Shown here: one piece after another, positions 59,494-64,000 of the stretch
Numbering within the stretch: the first letter of the stretch is position 1
Layout of the letters: each line of letters starts with the position of its first letter
Assembly: GCF_021531315.1 (NCBI RefSeq)
Contig: NZ_JAFBIQ010000007.1
Span: forward strand, 26,636 to 90,635
From: Oscillibacter valericigenes
GTDB taxonomy: Bacteria > Bacillota > Clostridia > Oscillospirales > Oscillospiraceae
Direction: 5' to 3'
Length of the DNA: 64,000 nt
Notes under the pieces: generated by a model
Told to the model about the DNA's origin: nothing
The model's input: the letters and a program-made list of their open reading frames with translations, nothing else
Database searches by the model: none
Program-made: the position numbers and the translations under genes

Positions 59494-59571
59494 CTCAGCT
59501 TTCGATGTAGGCCTCGGCGGCGTAGCCGAGGTTCCCGTTGTACGCTACCGTATTCCAGCCCTGCCACGCAG
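59494..59571 (-). repeat. Duplicated 3' end of the amidase gene (copy 2)
   Basis: About 75 bases nearly identical to 59717-59794 (one mismatch visible: GTATTCC against GTGTTCC). It encodes AWQGWNTVAYNGNLGYAAEA, then YIES and stop, the last strand of the amidase SH3 domain. Between the copies lie ~145 bases with several small hairpins (TCCCCAAAAGCGC…GCGCTTTTGGGGA; GTTTTGC…GCAAAAC). Confidence 0.85.
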
Positions 59572-59720
59572 CTCCCCAAAAGCGCATCGCGCTTTTGGGG
59601 ACCCCGACTATTTCATTTGAGCGGTCCGCAGTAAATCCGGCCCGCTCCAAGGTTTTGCTCCGCAAAACGCTTGTACGCCGCATTGCGCGGCGGCGTGCTT
59701 CGCACTTTCGGCGCGTTGGT

Positions 59721-60464
59721 TCAGCTTTCGATGTAGGCCTCGGCGGCGTAGCCGAGGTTCCCGTTGTACGCTACCGTGTTCCAGCCCTGCCACGCGCCGT
59801 AGACGGTGACCGTTTCGCCGTTGGGCATGAGCGCAATGGTCTCCCCCGCCGCGCTCGGATAGTCGCGCAGGCGCAGGGGCGAGCCGCTGGTCGAGACCAC
59901 ACCCTGCACGGCGCTCTGCGGCTCGACGAACGGAAGACCGAAATAGTCCGTCAGTGCGCGGGCCAGCGCGCGGGCGATGGCGTCCCGATTATTTTCCAGC
60001 CACGCGGCGTCGGCGTAGTTGTCGTGATAGCCCAGCTCAAGGAGGTTTGCGGGGTATTTGGGCCGGCGCACCTCGCCGAGCGTGGTGGTGGGTACGGTGC
60101 GCACGAGGTCCGGCAGGGGGTAGATGCGCCGGAGTGCGGCGGCGAACAGCTTTGCAGCACGCTCTCCCTCCGTGCTGGTCGGATAATAGAAGGCGAGCAC
60201 GCCGCGCGCGTTGCCCGAATTTTCCGGCGCGGCGGCGTTGGAGTGCAGGGCGAGGTAGAAGTCAAAGCCGCCGAGGCGGTTCGCCTGCGCGATGGACGAG
60301 GCGGCGGTCATCTCCGGCGTGTTGCGCACGAAGCGGATGGCGTTGGCGTAGAGATACGGCTCGAGCGCGTCGGCGAGCAGGTTCATGTTCTTCTCCTCGC
60401 TGCCGCTGCCGGTGACATAGGGGTTCGACTCCTGTGTGGACGGGCTGAGATAAATTTTCGGCAT
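59721..60464 (-). CDS. N-acetylmuramoyl-L-alanine amidase with C-terminal SH3 domain
   Basis: 247 residues, no signal peptide. Amidase_3 zinc enzyme: KIYLSPSTQESNPYVTGSGS, MNLLADALEPYLYANAI, FDFYLALHSNAAAPENSGNA (zinc His) and ANLLELGYHDNYADAAWLEN. An SH3-type wall-binding domain closes it (SGSPLRLRDYPSAAGETIAL to YIES). It cleaves the bond between muramic acid and the stem peptide. Lack of a secretion signal suggests phage-like, spore mother-cell or non-classical release. Its 3' end has been duplicated downstream. Confidence 0.9.
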   Translation of the reverse strand: MPKIYLSPSTQESNPYVTGSGSEEKNMNLLADALEPYLYANAIRFVRNTPEMTAASSIAQANRLGGFDFYLALHSNAAAPENSGNARGVLAFYYPTSTEGERAAKLFAAALRRIYPLPDLVRTVPTTTLGEVRRPKYPANLLELGYHDNYADAAWLENNRDAIARALARALTDYFGLPFVEPQSAVQGVVSTSGSPLRLRDYPSAAGETIALMPNGETVTVYGAWQGWNTVAYNGNLGYAAEAYIES

Positions 60465-60536
60465 GGCGATGCCTCCTTCCGCCGAAATTCTATGTGCTCC
60501 TGTGCCCTTTCATGCAGCGGCGGGCGGCGGCGCGGG

Positions 60537-60577
60537 AAAAAATAAAGAGACGCCGAAGCGTCTCTTTATTTTTTCGT
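60537..60577. terminator. Terminator of the TRAP transporter operon
   Basis: AATAAAGAGACGC / GCGTCTCTTTATT hairpin with A-run before and TTTTTTCG after, 13 bases below the permease stop at 60590. Confidence 0.9.
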
Positions 60578-60589
60578 ATGTCTGCGGTC

Positions 60590-62557
60590 TCAGAGCGCGG
60601 CCTTCTGCTCTCTCTTGTTCTCGGCCTTCTGGATCAGCAGGATGGCGACCAAAACGGCAAGACCGGAAAGGTCGGTGACCGTGCCGGGAATGACCATCAG
60701 CAGACCGCCTGCGACCAGCGCGATACGGGAGTACCACTTCAGGTCGTGGATCAGATAGCCCATGAAGCCGGAGGCGATGGAGGCCATGCCGAGCGTCGCG
60801 GAGATAACGATGGAGGCAACGCCGAAGAAGGTGACATCGCCGACGAAGATCATCGCATTGTTGTAAGCGAAGATGTAGGGGATGATGAACGCAGCGATCG
60901 CGAGGCGCGTGGCGTTGAAGGCCGTCTTCATCGGGGGCGCCTTGGCAATGGCGGCGCCGGCATAGGCGGCGAGCGCCACGGGAGGCGTGATGTCGGCGAC
61001 GATGCCGAAGTAGAACACGAACATATTGGCAGCCAGAATGTGCATGCTCATACCGTTGATGAGGATGGGCGCGCAGGTGGAGGCCATGATGATGTAGTTC
61101 GCGGTGGTGGGCACGCCCATGCCAAGGATGATGCAGCAGATCATCGTGAGGAACAGGGCGATGAACAGGTTGCCGCCGGAGAGCTTGACCACATAGGTGA
61201 TCAGCTTGCCGCCGAGACCGGTCATCGTGATGCACACGGAGATGATGCCGGCGATGCCGCAGGCGATGCCGATGGACAGGCAGTTCTTGCCGCCGTTTTC
61301 AAGGCCGTTGACGAACTTGCTCGGGGTCATGCGGTCGTCCTTATTGATGATGCCGACCGCGATGGCGACGATGGTGCCGTAGATGGCGCTCTTGGCCATG
61401 GTCTGACCGGCGACGACCATCCAGGTCAGGACGATCAGGGGCAGGAGCAGATAGATTTTCGGCAGCAGGAGCTTCCACTTGGGCAGCTCCTCGCGCTTGA
61501 GGCCGACGAGGCCGAGCTTCTTCGCCTTGAAGTGGACGCCGAGGAAGATGCCGAGGAAGTAGAGGAACGCCGGCAGGATCGCACGGACGATGATGTCGGC
61601 ATACTCATAGCCGGTCATTTCCGCCATGATGAACGCCGCGGCGCCCATGATGGGGGGCATGATCTGACCGCCGGTGGAGGCGGCAGCCTCGACCGCGCCG
61701 GCGAACTCGCCGGGATAGCCGGTCCTCTTCATCATCGGGATGGTCACGGAGCCGGTGGTGACGGTGTTGCCGACCGAGGAGCCGGAGACCATGCCGCACA
61801 GGGCGGAGGAGACGACCGCGACCTTCGCGGGTCCGCCGGAGGCCCAGCCGACCAGCGCGTTCGCGCAGTCGATGAAGAAGTTCGCAACGCCGGTCGCCTC
61901 AAGGAAGGCGCCGAAGAGCAGGAACAGGGCGATGTAGGTCGAGCAGACGGAGATCGGGGTGCCGATGATGCCGTTGGTGGTGTAGAACACATTATACACC
62001 ACGAGCTGCAGGCTCATGCCGCGGCCGACGAAGGCGTAGAGCACGAAGCAGGTCGCCACGACAAGGATAGGCAGGCCCACCGCGCGGCGGCAGCACTCGG
62101 CAAGCACCAGCGTGCCGATGATGCCGAGGATGATCTCGGTCTGGCCGATGGCAATGCCCATCGCCACGATCTTCTTGAAGTTGGCAACATAGTAGAAATA
62201 GGGGATGCAGCCCGCGACGGCGAGCACAATATCGTACCACGGCATGGAGTTGGGCTTGACATTGCCCTTCTTCACGGGGTAGATAAAGAATGTGAACAGG
62301 ACGACAAAGCCGACAAACAGGCAGCGGCGGATCTGGCCGCTCCAGGTGGCCCACAGGTTCATGTAGACCATGAAGACCATGAAGGCGGCCAGCATGTAGC
62401 GCAGGATCAGCTTGGGCGTGCCCTCCCATACACGGGTGTTGGACTCGCGGTCGAACTTTTTCATGATCGCATCGACATCTTCCATCGTACCGACTTCGGC
62501 GTCTACGCTTTCAACGACGACCTCTTCGTCCATGACTTTCTTTTCAGCATCAGTCAT
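60590..62557 (-). CDS. TRAP transporter fused permease (4TM/12TM)
   Basis: 655 residues from ATG 62557 (AGGAGGAG upstream). Many transmembrane helices: a small-subunit-like part (LILRYMLAAFMVFMVYMNLW) fused to a DctM-like large subunit, with GMVSGSSVGNTVTTGSVTIP, GGQIMPPIMGAAAFIMAEMT and PTTANYIIMASTCAPILING. This is the form that works with TAXI-type binding proteins and takes up C4-dicarboxylate, glutamate-like or other organic acids using a sodium gradient. It lies 40 bases below the DUF1850 gene and the TAXI protein, which form the rest of the operon. Confidence 0.95.
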   Translation of the reverse strand: MTDAEKKVMDEEVVVESVDAEVGTMEDVDAIMKKFDRESNTRVWEGTPKLILRYMLAAFMVFMVYMNLWATWSGQIRRCLFVGFVVLFTFFIYPVKKGNVKPNSMPWYDIVLAVAGCIPYFYYVANFKKIVAMGIAIGQTEIILGIIGTLVLAECCRRAVGLPILVVATCFVLYAFVGRGMSLQLVVYNVFYTTNGIIGTPISVCSTYIALFLLFGAFLEATGVANFFIDCANALVGWASGGPAKVAVVSSALCGMVSGSSVGNTVTTGSVTIPMMKRTGYPGEFAGAVEAAASTGGQIMPPIMGAAAFIMAEMTGYEYADIIVRAILPAFLYFLGIFLGVHFKAKKLGLVGLKREELPKWKLLLPKIYLLLPLIVLTWMVVAGQTMAKSAIYGTIVAIAVGIINKDDRMTPSKFVNGLENGGKNCLSIGIACGIAGIISVCITMTGLGGKLITYVVKLSGGNLFIALFLTMICCIILGMGVPTTANYIIMASTCAPILINGMSMHILAANMFVFYFGIVADITPPVALAAYAGAAIAKAPPMKTAFNATRLAIAAFIIPYIFAYNNAMIFVGDVTFFGVASIVISATLGMASIASGFMGYLIHDLKWYSRIALVAGGLLMVIPGTVTDLSGLAVLVAILLIQKAENKREQKAAL

Positions 62558-62597
62558 TGGTGTTTTCTCCTCCTTTTTATTGATGAACACCGTGCTC

Positions 62598-63086
62598 TCA
62601 ATAGAGAAAGAACTCATAATTGAGACACACCAGCGAATTTCTTCCACACAAATCACGCAGGCTGATATCCGCTCCGCCCTTCACGCTCAGAAAAAAGTCG
62701 TAAACGGTGGCGACGGCATAACAGACTCCGGTCCTATCCTGATGGATGCCGGTGATGAGCATAAACCCGTCGTCGGTATAGCTGAGCTCCTCGCCGGGGT
62801 TCAGCTCAACCTGCACGCCGGCGCCGTAGGCGGCATACTTACACTCTTCGGCATAGATCTTGCCTTCCCATATCTCGAAGGTGTCCGTCAACGGATATTG
62901 ATTGACGGAATGTTTGAAGGTAATGGAAAAACGGTCCCCCTCGTCCATGCGGTAGCGCGCGTAGAGCTCGCCGCTGTCCCTGCTGCGAAGCGTCAGGTAA
63001 TGGCCGCTGCGGGGGATCAAGAGAGAGGCCGCTGCAATAATCAGGACTATTGCAGCGGCCATGCTTATGCGTTGTCGCAGTTGCAC
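62598..63086 (-). CDS. DUF1850 domain protein associated with TAXI-TRAP transporters
   Basis: 162 residues with GTG start. One N-terminal membrane segment (MAAAIVLIIAAASLLIP), then the DUF1850 region: YRMDEGDRFSITFKHSVNQY, DTFEIWEGKIYAEECKYAAY and GAGVQVELNPGEELSYTDDG. DUF1850 proteins are encoded between TAXI binding proteins and fused permeases in many bacteria; their role in transport is not established. Spacing of 28 bases from the binding-protein stop supports co-transcription. Confidence 0.88.
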   Translation of the reverse strand: MQLRQRISMAAAIVLIIAAASLLIPRSGHYLTLRSRDSGELYARYRMDEGDRFSITFKHSVNQYPLTDTFEIWEGKIYAEECKYAAYGAGVQVELNPGEELSYTDDGFMLITGIHQDRTGVCYAVATVYDFFLSVKGGADISLRDLCGRNSLVCLNYEFFLY

Positions 63087-63114
63087 GTTCGCACTCTTTC
63101 AGGAAGGGGTGTTC

Positions 63115-64000
63115 TTACAGAACGCCGATCTCCTTGTAGTACTTCTCGGCGCCGGGGTGCAGGTCGAAGGAGCCGGCAACAGCACCCTCAGGGCTCAGGA
63201 AGCCGAACTTGGCCTGAGCGGAAGCAAGGGCGCTCTGGTTGTCGAACATGGCCTTAGTGATCTCATAGACGACATCCTCGCTGAGATCCTTGGAGGCGGT
63301 GAAGACGGCCTTGACGGCGACGCAGACGGTCTCGTCCGCAACGCAGGTGTAGGTGTTGGCGGGCAGGTTATCCTGGACCAGGAAGGGATAGTTGGTGGTC
63401 AGATAGGAGACCGCCTCCTCGCTGAGGGAGGGCATATTGAAGTTGTAGGCGGTGGCAAGGTCGGTCAGGGCGGGGGTGGGAGCACCGGAAACGGTGAAGG
63501 CCGCATCGCACTGGCCGTTCTTGAGCGCCTCGGCGCCGCCGGAGAAGGAGTCGTACATGACCTTGATGTCGTCGAAGGTCATGCCGTAGGCCTCGAGGAC
63601 CTGCGCGGCGTTCAGAGCGGTACCGGAGCCGACGTCGCCGACGCAGACGGTCTTGCCGCGGAGGTCTTCAATGCTCTTGATGGAGGGGGCGGTGACGAGC
63701 TGGACGGTCTCGTTGTAGACGCCCGCGACCCACAGGGAGTTCATGTCGGCAGCGCCGTCGAACATGGTCTCACCGCCGGAGCCAGTGTGGGCATAGTTCA
63801 GAACGTCGGACTGCAGGATGGACATCTGCGCCTGATTGGCGGTGACGAGCTGGATGTTCGCCTTGGAAGCGCCCGAGTCGACGGCGGTGAGCTTGGACAT
63901 GCTCAGCTTGTCGCCGATGGTGGTGACGAGCGCGTTGCCGACGGCATAGTAAGTACCGGTGGTGCCGCCGGTGGCGATGGTGATTTTAACAGGGGCGGCG
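63115..64000 (-). CDS. TAXI-family TRAP transporter solute-binding protein, N-terminus beyond window
   Basis: About 295 residues are inside the window, starting AAPVKITIATGGTTGTYYAV, the hallmark of TAXI proteins, then TANQAQMSILQSDVLNYAHT, LRGKTVCVGDVGSGTALNAA, AYGMTFDDIKVMYDSFSGGA and the C-terminal SFDLHPGAEKY(Y)KEIGV. These lipoproteins catch the substrate outside the membrane and hand it to the fused permease (60590). The signal peptide lies off the window edge. Substrate not predictable; several TAXI proteins bind glutamate or related acids. Confidence 0.95.
   Translation of the reverse strand, partial: AAPVKITIATGGTTGTYYAVGNALVTTIGDKLSMSKLTAVDSGASKANIQLVTANQAQMSILQSDVLNYAHTGSGGETMFDGAADMNSLWVAGVYNETVQLVTAPSIKSIEDLRGKTVCVGDVGSGTALNAAQVLEAYGMTFDDIKVMYDSFSGGAEALKNGQCDAAFTVSGAPTPALTDLATAYNFNMPSLSEEAVSYLTTNYPFLVQDNLPANTYTCVADETVCVAVKAVFTASKDLSEDVVYEITKAMFDNQSALASAQAKFGFLSPEGAVAGSFDLHPGAEKYYKEIGVL

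Noticed and set aside
60494..62623. 709-codon plus-strand open frame opposite the TRAP permease
   Set aside because: Asp/Gly/His-rich shadow frame; the minus-strand permease has clear helices and family motifs.

Overview
The window looks like a chromosomal segment of a GC-rich, butyrate-forming, Gram-positive anaerobe of the Clostridia (an Oscillospiraceae-like gut bacterium is my best guess). The evidence is a bcd-etfB-etfA operon, a two-cluster ferredoxin, an archaeal/eukaryote-type prolyl-tRNA synthetase with a free-standing YbaK-type protein beside it, RNase Y, ComEA, a DacF-type peptidase, ClpC, GerMN and PdaB-type sporulation-linked genes, and a TAXI/TRAP transporter. No rRNA, tRNA or CRISPR array was seen.

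Backbone, left part (1-4976): a PLP aminotransferase cut by the window edge, a DapF-fold two-cysteine racemase, then the threonine-catabolism pair tdh-kbl (threonine to 2-amino-3-ketobutyrate to glycine plus acetyl-CoA). A convergent polysaccharide-deacetylase gene (PdaB-like) follows, but only its 3' third is here.

Island (about 4977-33851, 28.9 kb): the missing 5' two thirds of the deacetylase gene lie at 33852-34429. The two halves are flanked by the same 12-bp direct repeat and the insert has imperfect ~120-bp terminal inverted repeats, so a large element has split the gene. The island is a mosaic. Its left 5 kb holds a serine-recombinase operon and a second operon for a MORC-like GHKL ATPase fused to a PD-(D/E)XK-like nuclease domain. 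The two operons are preceded by related attenuator-like leaders, and a ribbon-helix-helix repressor with divergent promoters and operator boxes lies next to the second. Further right are a HigBA toxin-antitoxin pair, an orphan two-transmembrane NUDIX-like protein that resembles CBASS-type effectors, and a graveyard of nested insertion sequences: IS21 inside IS1182 inside IS110, IS4 inside an IS5-like element, and IS3 inside another DDE element. Cargo includes acetoin/2-oxoacid dehydrogenase E1 genes joined to a truncated TRAP permease behind a captured SGNH-hydrolase promoter. Remnants of conjugative elements (ParB, sigma factor, AAA ATPase, a second serine recombinase) and decayed amino-acid genes (ornithine cyclodeaminase, Asp/Glu racemase family) complete it.

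Backbone, right part (33852-64000): mostly minus-strand housekeeping genes. They are deacetylase 5' part, tsaD-rimI-polA, a GerMN lipoprotein with a sensor kinase/response regulator and comEA, then plus-strand dacF and phosphoglycerate mutase, clpC, ferredoxin, a tRNA methyltransferase, a serpin lipoprotein, proS, a YbaK-like editing protein, ymdB with a ModE-like regulator, a lipoprotein, etfA-etfB-bcd, rny, an amidase with a duplicated 3' end, and a TRAP permease-DUF1850-TAXI binding protein operon that runs off the right edge.

The strongest candidates for little-described biology are the MORC-nuclease module with its paired leaders and repressor, and the orphan 2TM-NUDIX-like protein. Both assignments rest on motif reading, not on database searches.
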